Of a stretch of DNA of 33,454 nucleotides, positions 1 through 8,216 are shown piece by piece. This DNA is from Chloroflexota bacterium. GTDB lineage: Bacteria > Chloroflexota > Dehalococcoidia > UBA2979. The notes below the pieces were generated by a model. The model was not told the origin of the DNA. It was given only the letters and a program-made list of their open reading frames with translations, and ran no database searches. The stretch lies in NCBI GenBank assembly GCA_009839925.1, contig VXOS01000061.1, positions 1-33,454 on the forward strand, given 5' to 3'. Within the stretch, counting starts at the first letter, position 1. The number at the start of each line of letters is the position of its first letter. Position numbers and translations under genes: made by a program.

Positions 1-27
1 GTGACTACGCGACCCCCCTCACCCCCA

Positions 28-47
28 CCCTCTCCCCCAGGAGAGGG
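28..47. repeat. GC-rich palindrome downstream of LLM gene
   Basis: Perfect 8-bp inverted repeat CCCTCTCC / GGAGAGGG around a 4-nt loop (CCCA), set in a C-rich then G-rich stretch (about positions 11-57). It lies about 70 bp past the stop of the minus-strand LLM gene. It could be a 3' hairpin without a T-run or a REP-like dispersed repeat. Positions 1-114 hold no convincing gene. Confidence 0.45.
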
Positions 48-114
48 GGCGGAGGGGAGCCGGAGCGCCCCGGCGCAGTTACGCAAAGGTCTCCTCGGGA
101 AGAGGGGACCGGAA

Positions 115-981
115 CTAACCCCGAGCAGCCGCCAGCGAGTAGAGGAGCCCCTCCACCTCCCGCGGCTCGAGCGCCGGGCCGGGGGTGAGCAGGCAGTGCG
201 TGACGCCCGCGTCGCCGAGGGCGGAAGCGGCCTCGAGGATGGCCGCGGCGGGCTGCTCCGGGGCGAGGGGGAGCGGGGCGCAGATGTCGATGGCGGCGAA
301 GTCGCGGGCGGCGGACTCGCAGGCCTCGCGGGCGCGGGCGACGGCCTCGGCCGGGTCCGAGGCGGCGTCGAGGATCAGGCCGTCTCCGGAGGCGGCGAGG
401 CGGGCGAGGGCGCTCGGGCCCTCGTCGCGGACGTAGATCGGCGGGTGGGGCTTGCGGATCGGCTTCGGGTAGGCGCCGATGTAGCCGAAGCGGATGTAGG
501 CGCCCTCGAAGCTGCTCGGATCGTCGCTCTCGCGCCACATTTCGCGGCAGATCGCGATCCACTCGTCCGTTACCTCGGCGCGCGGCTCGTAGTAGTCCTC
601 GACAGCGAGCGCGGCGAACTCGCCCGGCGTTGCCTCCTGCGAGACGCCGAAAAGCAGCCGGCCCTGCGCGATGCAATCGAGGGTGCTGACCGCCTTGGCG
701 AGGAAAAGGGGGTTGCGCAGCGGCAGCACGCAATCGAGCGTCCCGACCTCGATGCGCTCGGTGTTGGCGGCGATGCCGGTGAGCAGCGAGATCGGCTCCA
801 GCACCTCCTCGCGCCAGGCGTTCGCCCCGCCCTCGCCGCGCATTGGAGTGACCAGCCGGTCGGAGGCCCAGACCGAGTCGAGGCCGTAGCGCTCGGCCGC
901 CTCGCCGAGGCTCACGAGCGCCGAGGCGTCGAGGGCGCGCGCGGGGCCGGCGGCGTTGGGCAGCAGCAGTCCGAAGCGCAT
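115..981 (-). CDS. LLM class flavin-dependent oxidoreductase
   Basis: A 288-aa bacterial-luciferase-like (LLM) TIM-barrel protein, a family using FMN or F420 to oxidise or reduce small organic substrates in the cytosol. The N-terminus MRFGLLLPNA, the segment GLDSVWASDRL (about residues 31-41), the EVGT strand and the IGAYPKPIRKPHPPIYV segment in the second half are typical. I chose the ATG at 981 because a GGAG lies 8 nt upstream. A GTG at 990 is an in-frame alternative with GGGGAG upstream. It is the last of three minus-strand genes (crotonase, LLM, LLM) with short gaps, probably one operon. At 288 aa it is shorter than the usual 320-350 aa. Substrate and cofactor cannot be read from the sequence. 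Confidence 0.85.
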   Translation of the reverse strand: MRFGLLLPNAAGPARALDASALVSLGEAAERYGLDSVWASDRLVTPMRGEGGANAWREEVLEPISLLTGIAANTERIEVGTLDCVLPLRNPLFLAKAVSTLDCIAQGRLLFGVSQEATPGEFAALAVEDYYEPRAEVTDEWIAICREMWRESDDPSSFEGAYIRFGYIGAYPKPIRKPHPPIYVRDEGPSALARLAASGDGLILDAASDPAEAVARAREACESAARDFAAIDICAPLPLAPEQPAAAILEAASALGDAGVTHCLLTPGPALEPREVEGLLYSLAAARG

Positions 982-1006
982 CGGCGTCACTCCGCTCCCC
1001 GGCTGC

Positions 1007-1987
1007 TCACGCGAAGGCCGGGAGGATCTCGTCGGCCATGAGCTGGATGCCGCGCATGATCCGCTCGAAGGCGGGCTCGCGGCCCTCGACGCGCGGCAGC
1101 GTCATGAAGTGGCGCACGCCCGCCTTCGCGAAGCGGCGCAGGTCGGAGACGATCTCGTCCGGGGTGCCGCTGCAGAGCTGCCGCTCGCCGTCGCGGCGGC
1201 CGTTCAGCTGGAAGCGCATGCCGTGCGCGCCGCTGGCGTTGAGCAGCCAGTTCTTCGAGATCTCGATCTCCTCGGGGTCGCGGCCCTCGGCGAGGCAGAT
1301 GCGGCGGAACTCGGCGATGCGCTCGGTCAGCTCCTCGATCGTGTCGCCGGTGCAGTCGAAGCCCTGGCCGATGCGGACGGCGCGGCGCATCGCGGCGCGG
1401 CTGTGGCCGCCGATCACGATCGGCGGGTGCGGCTGTTGCAGCGGCTTCGGGTAGGCGCCGACGTTCTCGAAGCTGACGAACTCGCCGTGGAAGCTGGACG
1501 GGCCGCTGCTGGTCCACAGCTCCTTGACCGCGCGCAGGTACTCGTTGGTGACCGCGCCGCGCCGGGGGAAGTACCCGGGCGGGAGGTTGAGCGCCGTGAA
1601 CTCCTCCTCCATCCAGCCCAGCCCCGCGCCGAGGGCGAGCCGGCCGTTCGAGAGGTGGTCGACCGCCGCCAGCATCTTGGCGAGCACCACGGGGTGGCGC
1701 AGCGGGATGATCAGCACGCCCTGGTTGAGGATCACGTGCTTCGTGCGCACCGCGAGGGCGCTCAGCAGCGTGACCGGCTCGTAGACCGGGTACTGCCAGC
1801 GCGTCGCGCCGCGGCGGTCGGTGTGCGCCTCGTCGTAGCCGATCTGCGCCGGCAGCACGACGTGGTCGCCCATCCAGACCGAGTGGTAGCCGAGCGCGTC
1901 GGCGGCCTCGCCGATCTCGATGCAGCCCTGGACGCCGACGCTCTGGCCGAGGTTGCCGACGTTGGAGACGGAGATGCCGAACTTCAC
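1007..1987 (-). CDS. LLM class (probably F420-dependent) oxidoreductase
   Basis: A 326-aa luciferase-like monooxygenase-superfamily protein. It starts MKFGISVSNVG, has ADALGYHSVWMGDHV (about residues 29-43), the strand HVILNQGVLIIPLRHPVVLAKMLA (written here only as a landmark at about 84-107), LALGAGLGWMEEEF, and VGAYPKPLQQPHPPIVIGG before the C-terminal half. The pattern resembles the F420-dependent LLM proteins common in Actinobacteria. It lies 36 bp after the crotonase gene and about 25 bp before the next LLM gene, so the three are likely co-transcribed. The pairing with a crotonase-fold protein suggests breakdown of a CoA-linked or cyclic substrate, but this is inference. Substrate unknown. 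Confidence 0.87.
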   Translation of the reverse strand: MKFGISVSNVGNLGQSVGVQGCIEIGEAADALGYHSVWMGDHVVLPAQIGYDEAHTDRRGATRWQYPVYEPVTLLSALAVRTKHVILNQGVLIIPLRHPVVLAKMLAAVDHLSNGRLALGAGLGWMEEEFTALNLPPGYFPRRGAVTNEYLRAVKELWTSSGPSSFHGEFVSFENVGAYPKPLQQPHPPIVIGGHSRAAMRRAVRIGQGFDCTGDTIEELTERIAEFRRICLAEGRDPEEIEISKNWLLNASGAHGMRFQLNGRRDGERQLCSGTPDEIVSDLRRFAKAGVRHFMTLPRVEGREPAFERIMRGIQLMADEILPAFA

Positions 1988-2023
1988 GGGCGGCTCCTCG
2001 AGCGCTGTGGCGCTGCCCGCACC

Positions 2024-2887
2024 TTACACGCCGATCTCGCCGCGCTGGAACGCCTCGATGGTGGCGCGCAGGCCGTCGCGGGTGATGCGGCGGTTCATCT
2101 CGTGCACGGCGTCCGAGTGGTGCGCCGTGACGTTCACGTCGACGGACTGGAGCATCGCCTCGCGGAAGCCGCGCAGGTCCTGCGTGCGGTTTATCGCCCG
2201 CTTCTGCAGCGTCAGGATGTCGCGAGGAGTTCGCGCGAGCCGTTGCGCGTACTCCTCGACGGCCTCGTCGAGCTCGTCGGCGGGGAAGGCGCGGTTGAAG
2301 AGGCCGATCCGCACCGCTTCCGTGCCGCTGATGATCGAGCCGGTGTTGAAGAACAGCTCCTTCGCCTTCTTCGGGCCGATCAGCCAGGCCCAGTAGACGG
2401 AGTTGAAGCCCGCCCCGAGCGGGAGCTGCGGCGCGCCCACCCGCGCGTCCTCGGCGACGAAGGTGATGTCGCAGACGGCGGCGAGCTGGACGGCGCGCCC
2501 GAGGCAGTAGCCGTGCACCTTCGTGATCACGGGCAGCGGCGAGTCCCAGATGCGGAAGTAACGCTGCAGGTTCAGCTCGCGCCCGGCGCGGTCGTCGACG
2601 GTCGAGGTGGGCACCGGGTGCCCGGAGGCCTCATCGCGCTTGGTATCGGCCCCGGCGGAGAAGGAGCGACCGGCGCCCGCGATCACGACGGCATGCACGC
2701 CCTCGTCGGCTTCGGCGCGATCGAGCAGCGCCAGCAGCTCGTCGTCGAGCGCCGGGCTGATCGCGTTGAGGCGGTCCTGGCGGTCGATCGTCAGGGTGGC
2801 GATGCGGCCGGCGACCTCGTAGCGGACGAAGCCACGGTTATGCCGAACTTCACTGGGCGGCGCGTCTCCGGCAGTCTCAGCGCTCAA
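2024..2887 (-). CDS. Crotonase-fold protein (enoyl-CoA hydratase/isomerase family) with altered active site
   Basis: A 287-aa crotonase-superfamily protein expected to bind an acyl-CoA. Landmarks are the first oxyanion-hole segment SFSAGAD (about 75-81), the second GYCLGRAVQLAAVCD (about 126-140) and GAPQLPLGAG (151-160). Aligned by eye to classical enoyl-CoA hydratase, the two catalytic glutamates (Glu144 in LGGGCE and Glu164 in QPE of the rat enzyme) correspond to Gln134 and Gln154 here, and the glycine after LG is Arg131. Classical hydration of enoyl-CoA is therefore doubtful. A different CoA-ester reaction or a non-catalytic role is possible. The start is TTG. It is the first gene of the minus-strand trio with two LLM oxidoreductases, and it diverges from yqgE. 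Confidence 0.85.
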   Translation of the reverse strand: MSAETAGDAPPSEVRHNRGFVRYEVAGRIATLTIDRQDRLNAISPALDDELLALLDRAEADEGVHAVVIAGAGRSFSAGADTKRDEASGHPVPTSTVDDRAGRELNLQRYFRIWDSPLPVITKVHGYCLGRAVQLAAVCDITFVAEDARVGAPQLPLGAGFNSVYWAWLIGPKKAKELFFNTGSIISGTEAVRIGLFNRAFPADELDEAVEEYAQRLARTPRDILTLQKRAINRTQDLRGFREAMLQSVDVNVTAHHSDAVHEMNRRITRDGLRATIEAFQRGEIGV

Positions 2888-2922
2888 GCGCGGGCCCCTC
2901 TCCAGGGTGTGTACGGGTCTGC

Positions 2923-2934
2923 GATGATAGCGAG
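2923..2934. promoter_or_regulatory. Candidate overlapping divergent -10 elements
   Basis: Only 47 bp separate the divergent crotonase and YqgE genes. On the minus strand TATCAT (2929-2924) is a good -10 hexamer for the crotonase operon. On the plus strand GATGAT (2923-2928) ends 6 nt before the GTG of yqgE, which would give a leaderless or nearly leaderless message. No clear -35 is seen. Confidence 0.35.
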
Positions 2935-3489
2935 GTGAGTGAGAACCTGGTCGGCAAGCTCCTGGTCGCGACGCCGCTGCTGCAGGATCCGAACTTCCTG
3001 CGCACCGTGGTGCTGATCTGCCAGGAGAACGACGACGGCTACCTCGGCCTGATCCTCAACCGGCCGCTGGAGGCGACGGTCGGCGAGCATCTGCCGGAGT
3101 GGGAGCACCTCGTGTCCGCGCCCGCCCGCATCTTCGAGGGCGGCCCCGTACAGCGCGAGGTCGCGCTCGCCCTCGGCCGCCGCACGGACGGCGGCGAGGA
3201 CGGCAGCTGGACGCCGATCGGCGAGCAGCTGGGGCTGCTGGACCTGCGTGGGACGCCCTCGGAGCTGTGGGGCGTGGTCGAGCAGCTGCGCATCTTCAGC
3301 GGCTACTCCGGCTGGGGCGCCGGCCAGCTGCAGGGCGAGCTGCGCGAGCAGGCCTGGTTCGTCGTCGACGCCGAGCCGGGCGATCCGTTCGCCGAGGACA
3401 GCGAGGGCATGTGGCGGCAGGTGCTGCGCCGCCAGCCGGGCAACCTCGCGATGTTCGCCCACTTCCCGCCCGACCCGGCACTGAACTGA
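2935..3489 (+). CDS. yqgE: YqgE/AlgH family protein
   Basis: A 184-aa protein of the YqgE/AlgH family (DUF179), a widespread cytosolic family of uncertain function. It shows the full signature: LVGKLLVATPLLQDPNF at the N-terminus, the FLRTVVLICQENDDGYLGLILNRPL region (about 20-44), FEGGPVQRE (about 66-74), and FSGYSGWGAGQLQGEL (about 120-135), ending with the W-rich motif MWRQVLRR. Length is normal for the family. The start is GTG. It stands alone, divergent from the crotonase operon and convergent with the alkaline-phosphatase-like gene 5 bp away. In some proteobacteria the gene neighbours yqgF. That is not the case here. Confidence 0.93.
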   Translation: MSENLVGKLLVATPLLQDPNFLRTVVLICQENDDGYLGLILNRPLEATVGEHLPEWEHLVSAPARIFEGGPVQREVALALGRRTDGGEDGSWTPIGEQLGLLDLRGTPSELWGVVEQLRIFSGYSGWGAGQLQGELREQAWFVVDAEPGDPFAEDSEGMWRQVLRRQPGNLAMFAHFPPDPALN

Positions 3490-3494
3490 CCGCG

Positions 3495-4703
3495 CTACGA
3501 GGCGAGCAGCAGCGGGATGCGGATCTCCTCCGGCCGCAGCCCGGAGTGGTGCGAGGCGTGGCGCAGCAGCTCACGCGCCCCGTTCGTGGGGTGGTAGCCG
3601 AGTACGTGCGCGCCTCGGGAGATCGCGACAAAGTCGCCGAGGCGCTCCGCCGTGAGTGGGCTCAGCGGATCCGGCCCGAGGAGCCGCAGCTCGTCCACCT
3701 CCTGCGTCGTCAGCAGCAGGAACGCCTCGCCGAAGAGCTCGCGGAAGCGAGCGGCGAAGGCCTCGTGAGCGCCGGGCCGCACGCGGAAGTGCAGCACGCG
3801 CGAGTCGCCCGCGGGCTCGGCGGCGAGCAGCTCCGGGATTCCATCGTCCTCGCGAATCAGCAGCACCTCGTCCCCGCTCACCCCCAGGTGCCCGTGGTCG
3901 GCGCTGAGCGCGACCACGGCCTGGCCGTGCAACTCCCGGGCGAGCAGGCCGAACACCTGGTTGATGCCGTGCAGCGCCTGGGTCGCCTCGGCGCTCCACG
4001 GGCCGTGCTCGTGGGCGGCGTGGTCGAGGTGCGGGATGTAGAGGTAGACGAAGCTCGGCCCGTCCGCCCCGAGGACGGCCTTGATGGTCTGTTCCACGGC
4101 CTCGGCGAGCGTCTCGTAGCCGGTAGCGGGCTCGCCGCCCGTGCCGTAGCGCGAGTAGACGCTGCCGGCGATCACCTGCGGCAGGAGGACCAGCGTGTCG
4201 CGCGTCATCCGCGGCGTGAGCGCGGGCAGCGGGAACAGGTCCTCGGACCGCACGCCGAGCTCGGCGAGCGATCGATCGTCGCGGCGGCGCACGTGGGGGA
4301 GGATGGTGGCCGGCCCGCCGATCGCCTCGATGTGCGTCCACCAGCCGGTGACCGCGTGCCGCGCCGGCCACTCGCCGGTCATCAGCGTGGTCAGCGCAAC
4401 CACCGTCGAGGCGGGGAAGATCGCCCGCAACTCCATCGCAAGGTGCGCGCGCAGCACGTTCGCGCCGTCGCCGCCCTGCTCGATCATGTCGAGCCCGAGG
4501 CCGTCGGCGAGCACGAACACGGTGTGCTCGCGCTCCTCGAAGCGGTCGGCGATGGTCTGCGCGTTCGCGCTCAGCGCGAGCCCGCGCACGCCGCAGGCGG
4601 CGCCGACGGCGCGGGACAGATCGAGGAAGTTCGGGACGTCGGGATCGGGGCGGAGCAGATCGCCTGCCTCGAACGCCGCGAGCAGTGCGTCGACATCGCT
4701 CAT
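3495..4703 (-). CDS. Alkaline-phosphatase-superfamily protein (nucleotide pyrophosphatase/phosphodiesterase type)
   Basis: A 402-aa metal-dependent phosphohydrolase-fold protein of the type I phosphodiesterase/nucleotide pyrophosphatase group. Visible metal-site and nucleophile motifs are VLADGLG (Asp67), FPASTVVALTTLMTG with Thr100 as likely nucleophile, HLDHAAHEHG in the middle, SADHGHLG, and the C-terminal ASHHSGL. No signal peptide or membrane segment is seen, so it should be cytosolic. The ATG at 4703 is preferred over upstream in-frame ATGs because GGGGGAA precedes it by 4-5 nt. The substrate is unknown. The family hydrolyses phosphodiesters, pyrophosphates or phosphomonoesters. It is single and convergent with yqgE. 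Confidence 0.87.
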   Translation of the reverse strand: MSDVDALLAAFEAGDLLRPDPDVPNFLDLSRAVGAACGVRGLALSANAQTIADRFEEREHTVFVLADGLGLDMIEQGGDGANVLRAHLAMELRAIFPASTVVALTTLMTGEWPARHAVTGWWTHIEAIGGPATILPHVRRRDDRSLAELGVRSEDLFPLPALTPRMTRDTLVLLPQVIAGSVYSRYGTGGEPATGYETLAEAVEQTIKAVLGADGPSFVYLYIPHLDHAAHEHGPWSAEATQALHGINQVFGLLARELHGQAVVALSADHGHLGVSGDEVLLIREDDGIPELLAAEPAGDSRVLHFRVRPGAHEAFAARFRELFGEAFLLLTTQEVDELRLLGPDPLSPLTAERLGDFVAISRGAHVLGYHPTNGARELLRHASHHSGLRPEEIRIPLLLAS

Positions 4704-4804
4704 CGGCGTTCCCCCTGTCGCCACCATCATGGCCTGCGCCGTAGAGGTTGAACAGGCGCAGCCGAGTTAGGCGGCGGCGCGCCGCGCTCAAGGCGCGCTG
4801 CGGC

Positions 4805-4810
4805 TATGCT
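4805..4810 (+). promoter_or_regulatory. Candidate -10 element for third LLM gene
   Basis: TATGCT lies 36 nt before the ATG at 4847 in the 143-bp divergent gap, and a strong GAGGAGGAG ribosome binding site (about 4831-4840) follows. No convincing -35 hexamer is seen. Confidence 0.3.
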
Positions 4811-4846
4811 GGCGGTCGCGATCCGGGCAGCGAGGAGGAGGACGAC

Positions 4847-5911
4847 ATGCTGAAGCTGGCGATCTCGTGCGGCGGCGCGACCTACGCGATCCAGGACTTC
4901 GACGAGACGGCGGTTTACGCGCAGGAGGCGGAGAAGATCGGGATCGACACGATCTGGACCGCCGAGGCGTGGATCCACGACGCGATCACGCCGCTCGCCT
5001 TCCTCGCCGGGAAGACGGAGCGCGTGCGACTGGGCACGGGCATCATGCAGGTTGGCGCGCGCACGCCGGCGATGGCGGCGATGACCGCGATGACGATGAC
5101 GCGGCTGACCGGCGGGCGCTTCATCATGGGCTTCGGCACCTCCGGACCGCAGGTGATCGAGGGCTGGCACGGCATCCCCTTCGCGCGCCCGGTCGCGCGC
5201 ACGCGCGAGTACATCGAGGTGGTCCGCCGCGCGATCAGCGGCGAGCCGCTGACCTACGACGGCGAGTTCTACACGCTCCCGCTGCCAGGCGGAGACGGCA
5301 AGGCGCTGCGCCCGACCGGCGCGGCGACGCCCGACGTGCCGATCTGGATCGCCTCGATCGGCCCTCGCAACCTGGAGCTCACGGGCGAGCTGGCGGACGG
5401 CTGGCTGGGCACGGTCTTCATCCCGGAGGAGGCGGAGCTGTTCTTCTCCCACATCCGCACGGGCGCCGAGCGCGCCGGCCGCAGCTTCGACGACATCGAG
5501 ACGCAGGCGGGCGCGGGCGTCTGGTTCACCGAGGACGATGAGCAGTACAACCGGGCGCTGGACGCGCTGAGCGTCGGCGTCGCGTTCAGTCTCGGCGGGA
5601 TGGGCTCGCGCCGCTACAACTTCTACAACCGCGCCTACGCCCGCCAGGGCTACGCCGACGAGGCGAAGCTGGTGCAGAACCTCTGGCTCGACGGCAAGCG
5701 CGACGAGGCGCGCGCGGCCGTGCCGCGGGAGCTGGCCGGCAAGGTCAACCTCGTGGGCGACGACGCGATGGTGAAGGAGCGGCTGCGCCTCTACCGCGAC
5801 ATCGGGATGGACATGATCTACGTCTCGCCGCACGGCGACACGATCGAGGAGCGCCTCGAGACGCTGGGCCGCGTGATGGACCTCACGAACGCCGTCAACG
5901 CGGAGGCGTAG
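4847..5911 (+). CDS. LLM class (F420-type) oxidoreductase
   Basis: A 354-aa luciferase-like oxidoreductase. Landmarks are AEKIGIDTIWTAEAWIHDAITPLAFLA (about 28-54, the substrate/cofactor loop), TERVRLGTGIMQVGARTPAMAAM (about 57-79), GRFIMGFGTSGPQVIEGWHG (about 91-110), and TPDVPIWIASIGPRNLELTGELADGW (about 161-186). This arrangement resembles methylene-H4MPT-reductase-like F420-dependent proteins of Actinobacteria. The ATG at 4847 follows an excellent GAGGAGGAG ribosome binding site, and upstream in-frame sequence lacks family homology. Its last 17 bp overlap the 3' end of the convergent MFS gene. It is not in an operon with the other two LLM genes. Substrate unknown. Confidence 0.88.
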   Translation: MLKLAISCGGATYAIQDFDETAVYAQEAEKIGIDTIWTAEAWIHDAITPLAFLAGKTERVRLGTGIMQVGARTPAMAAMTAMTMTRLTGGRFIMGFGTSGPQVIEGWHGIPFARPVARTREYIEVVRRAISGEPLTYDGEFYTLPLPGGDGKALRPTGAATPDVPIWIASIGPRNLELTGELADGWLGTVFIPEEAELFFSHIRTGAERAGRSFDDIETQAGAGVWFTEDDEQYNRALDALSVGVAFSLGGMGSRRYNFYNRAYARQGYADEAKLVQNLWLDGKRDEARAAVPRELAGKVNLVGDDAMVKERLRLYRDIGMDMIYVSPHGDTIEERLETLGRVMDLTNAVNAEA

Positions 5912-7253
5912 CCGGAGGGGCAGGCGGAGGCTGAGCGTCGCCCGTGGCGGGGGTGATGCGCGGCCGCTCGCGCGCGACGATCTCCGCCCAGGTGGGGCGG
6001 CGCACCAGCGTGACGCAGAGCGCGGACACCATCACGAGCATCCCGAAGATCATGAAGATGCCCTGGTAGGTGCCGGTGCGGTCGAAGACCATCCCGGCGA
6101 TGATCGGGAAGGCCACCCCGAACGGCATCTGCGTCATCATCGCGAGGCCGCGGATCGTCGAGAACCGCGCCGACCCGAAGTAGTCGGCGATCAGGGTCAT
6201 GAAGAGCACGACGTAGAGGCCGTGCCCGAAGACGTAGAACGGGTAGAAGATCGCCAGCATCCAGGCGCGCTCGGACGTCACGTGGGCGAAGATGATCAGC
6301 CCGATGCCCTGCGCCAGGAAGCAGGCGATGTAGCTGGGCTTCCGTCCGAAGAAGTCCGCGACGTAGCCGAAGAAGAAGCGCCCCGGCACCTGCAGCGCGC
6401 CGTAGGCCGCGACGGCCAGCCCGGCGTGCACCGCCGAGAAGCCGACGTTCTGCAGGTGCGGCACTTGGTGCACGATCCAGACGTTCTGCGTAGTGCCGCC
6501 GAACGTGATCGCCGCCGCCAGCAGGTAGCTGGCGGGCGTGCGCAGCGCCTCGGCGACGGACATCCCGCTCGTCGAGGCGAGGTGCGCCGCCTGGTCTCCC
6601 CGCCGCGTCGCCTCCTCGGGTGAAATGCCGTCCGGGTGCATCCCGTAGGGCTCGGGGCGGTCGCGCAGCACGAACGCCATCGGCAGGCCGATGCAAAGGA
6701 TGGAGAAGGCGGCGATCACGAGCGTCGCGCGCCACCCGAACTGCACGATCAGCGTGGCGACGATCGGCGCCATCATGTAGCCGGCGGCGTTGCCCGAGAA
6801 GAGCAGCCCCATCGCGCGCGGGCGGCCTCGCTGGAACCAGTTCATGACCGCCGCCGAGAACGGCGTGAACCCGCTCGCGCTCTGGCCGATGGCGATCACG
6901 AGGCTCGCGGAGTAGTAGTGCCAGATCGTCTGCGCGGAGGCGAAGTACAGCATGCCGACGAAGACGATCAGCAGCCCAACGATCGCCATCCGCCGCGGCC
7001 CGAAGCGATCGACCATGTAGCCGGTGAACGGGGCCATCAGCCCGGACTCGAAGGCGCGCAGCGAGTAGCCGATCGTGATCACCGCGACGGTCCAGCCCAT
7101 CTCGTCGCGGATCGGCTCGATGAAGACGCCGAAGCTGAAGCCGATCACGCCGCCGACGAGGAGGTTCGACGTCCCGCCGGCCAGCACGATGTACCAGCCG
7201 TAGAACAGCGGACCGCCCGTCAGCCGGTTGACGACGCGCGCGAGCGCCCTCAC
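5895..7253 (-). CDS. MFS transporter (OFA/monocarboxylate-like)
   Basis: A 452-aa inner-membrane transporter with about 12 hydrophobic helices. The start GPLFYGWYIVLAGG, the motif-A loop GYMVDRFGPRRMA (about 78-90) between helices 2 and 3, and the second-half copy GYVADFFGRKPSY place it in the major facilitator superfamily, near the oxalate/formate antiporter (OFA) and monocarboxylate carriers. These usually move small organic acids with protons or by exchange. The start is GTG at 7253. The proline- and alanine-rich C-terminal tail (PPPAPPATPPR) overlaps the convergent LLM gene by 17 bp. It is divergent from the SDR gene. The cargo is not determinable here. Confidence 0.88.
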   Translation of the reverse strand: MRALARVVNRLTGGPLFYGWYIVLAGGTSNLLVGGVIGFSFGVFIEPIRDEMGWTVAVITIGYSLRAFESGLMAPFTGYMVDRFGPRRMAIVGLLIVFVGMLYFASAQTIWHYYSASLVIAIGQSASGFTPFSAAVMNWFQRGRPRAMGLLFSGNAAGYMMAPIVATLIVQFGWRATLVIAAFSILCIGLPMAFVLRDRPEPYGMHPDGISPEEATRRGDQAAHLASTSGMSVAEALRTPASYLLAAAITFGGTTQNVWIVHQVPHLQNVGFSAVHAGLAVAAYGALQVPGRFFFGYVADFFGRKPSYIACFLAQGIGLIIFAHVTSERAWMLAIFYPFYVFGHGLYVVLFMTLIADYFGSARFSTIRGLAMMTQMPFGVAFPIIAGMVFDRTGTYQGIFMIFGMLVMVSALCVTLVRRPTWAEIVARERPRITPATGDAQPPPAPPATPPR

Positions 7254-7353
7254 GACCGTCCCATGGGCCGCGCCCTCCGGTTCCCGTTCGCGTTCGTGGC
7301 CGGCGTCGCGCCCAATGCTAGCGGAGGGTCCTCGCGCACAACAGGCACGCCGC

Positions 7354-7374
7354 TATAGTCCCCGCGGGGAGGTG
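7354..7374 (+). promoter_or_regulatory. Candidate -10 element and ribosome binding site for SDR gene
   Basis: TATAGT (7354-7359) is a near-consensus -10 hexamer 20 nt before the ATG at 7379. The ribosome binding site GGGGAGGTGG (7366-7375) follows closely, so the leader would be very short. The other half of the 125-bp divergent gap serves the MFS gene. Confidence 0.45.
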
Positions 7375-7378
7375 GCAC

Positions 7379-8212
7379 ATGAGCGGACGACTCGAAGGCA
7401 AGCGGGCAGTGATCACCGGAGCGGCGAACGGCCTCGGCCGCGCCTGCGCGGAGCGCTTCGCCGAGGAAGGCGCGTCGATCGTCGTCGCGGACCTGCTGGC
7501 GGACGGCGCCGAGGAGGCAGCCGAGGCGATCCGCGCGGCCGGCGGCACGGCCGTCGCCGTGCAAGTCGACACGCGGCATGACGAGAGCAACGCCGCGCTC
7601 GCCAAGAGCGCCGTCGAGGCGTTCGGCGGCATCGACATCGTGATCCCGGCCGCCGGTGTCGCGCACCCCGGCTACATCACCAACGACGTCGAGAACAACG
7701 CCCAGCACCTGGCGGCCTTCGCCGAGGATCCGCTGGGCCACAGCTTCATCTACCAGCCGCTGGAGATGTGGGACTACGTCATGGACGTGAATTTCACCGG
7801 CGTGCTGCTGACGCTGCGCCACACCCTGCGGCCGATGATCGAGGCCGGCGAGGGCGGGTCCGTCGTCACGATCGCCTCGATCCTCGCGAAGCTGCCGGTC
7901 GGCGCGTCGTCGGCCGCCTACCAGGTGGCGAAGGCGGGCGTCTGGATGCTGACCAAGTCGATGGCGCCGGAGCTGGCGAAGCACGACATCCGCATCAACT
8001 CGATCGGACCCGGCTATTTCGAGACCTCGATGACGGAGATGCTCCGCCTCGACGAGGCGACGAAGCAGGCAGTGCTGGGGATGGTGCCGCTGGGCCGCAT
8101 GGGCACGCCACGGGAGCTGGCCAACACGGCGCTCTTCCTCGCGAGCGAGGAGTCCTCGTACTTCACGGGTCAGCTGCTGATCCCGGACGGCGGGTGGTTC
8201 CCGACGGCGTAG
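7379..8212 (+). CDS. SDR family NAD(P)-dependent oxidoreductase
   Basis: A 277-aa classical short-chain dehydrogenase/reductase with a Rossmann fold. The cofactor loop TGAANGLG is at residues 13-20, the acidic residue of VVADLL near 38 favours NAD(H), the catalytic Ser is 167 (TIAS), and YxxxK is Tyr181/Lys185 (YQVAK). The C-terminal NSIGPGYFET and FTGQLLIPDGGW are typical. The usual NNAG is replaced by PAAG (90-93), and an extra loop (about 100-128) follows it. The family oxidises or reduces alcohol/ketone groups. The substrate is unknown. A strong ribosome binding site supports the ATG. The neighbouring MFS carrier may import the substrate, which is inference. Confidence 0.92.
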   Translation: MSGRLEGKRAVITGAANGLGRACAERFAEEGASIVVADLLADGAEEAAEAIRAAGGTAVAVQVDTRHDESNAALAKSAVEAFGGIDIVIPAAGVAHPGYITNDVENNAQHLAAFAEDPLGHSFIYQPLEMWDYVMDVNFTGVLLTLRHTLRPMIEAGEGGSVVTIASILAKLPVGASSAAYQVAKAGVWMLTKSMAPELAKHDIRINSIGPGYFETSMTEMLRLDEATKQAVLGMVPLGRMGTPRELANTALFLASEESSYFTGQLLIPDGGWFPTA

Positions 8213-8216
8213 CCGG

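Noticed and set aside
956-2938. A 660-codon open frame on the plus strand over the LLM and crotonase genes
   Set aside because: It is antisense to two clearly recognisable genes, has an Arg/Ala/Val/Asp-biased composition and no domain. Such shadow frames are common at this GC content.
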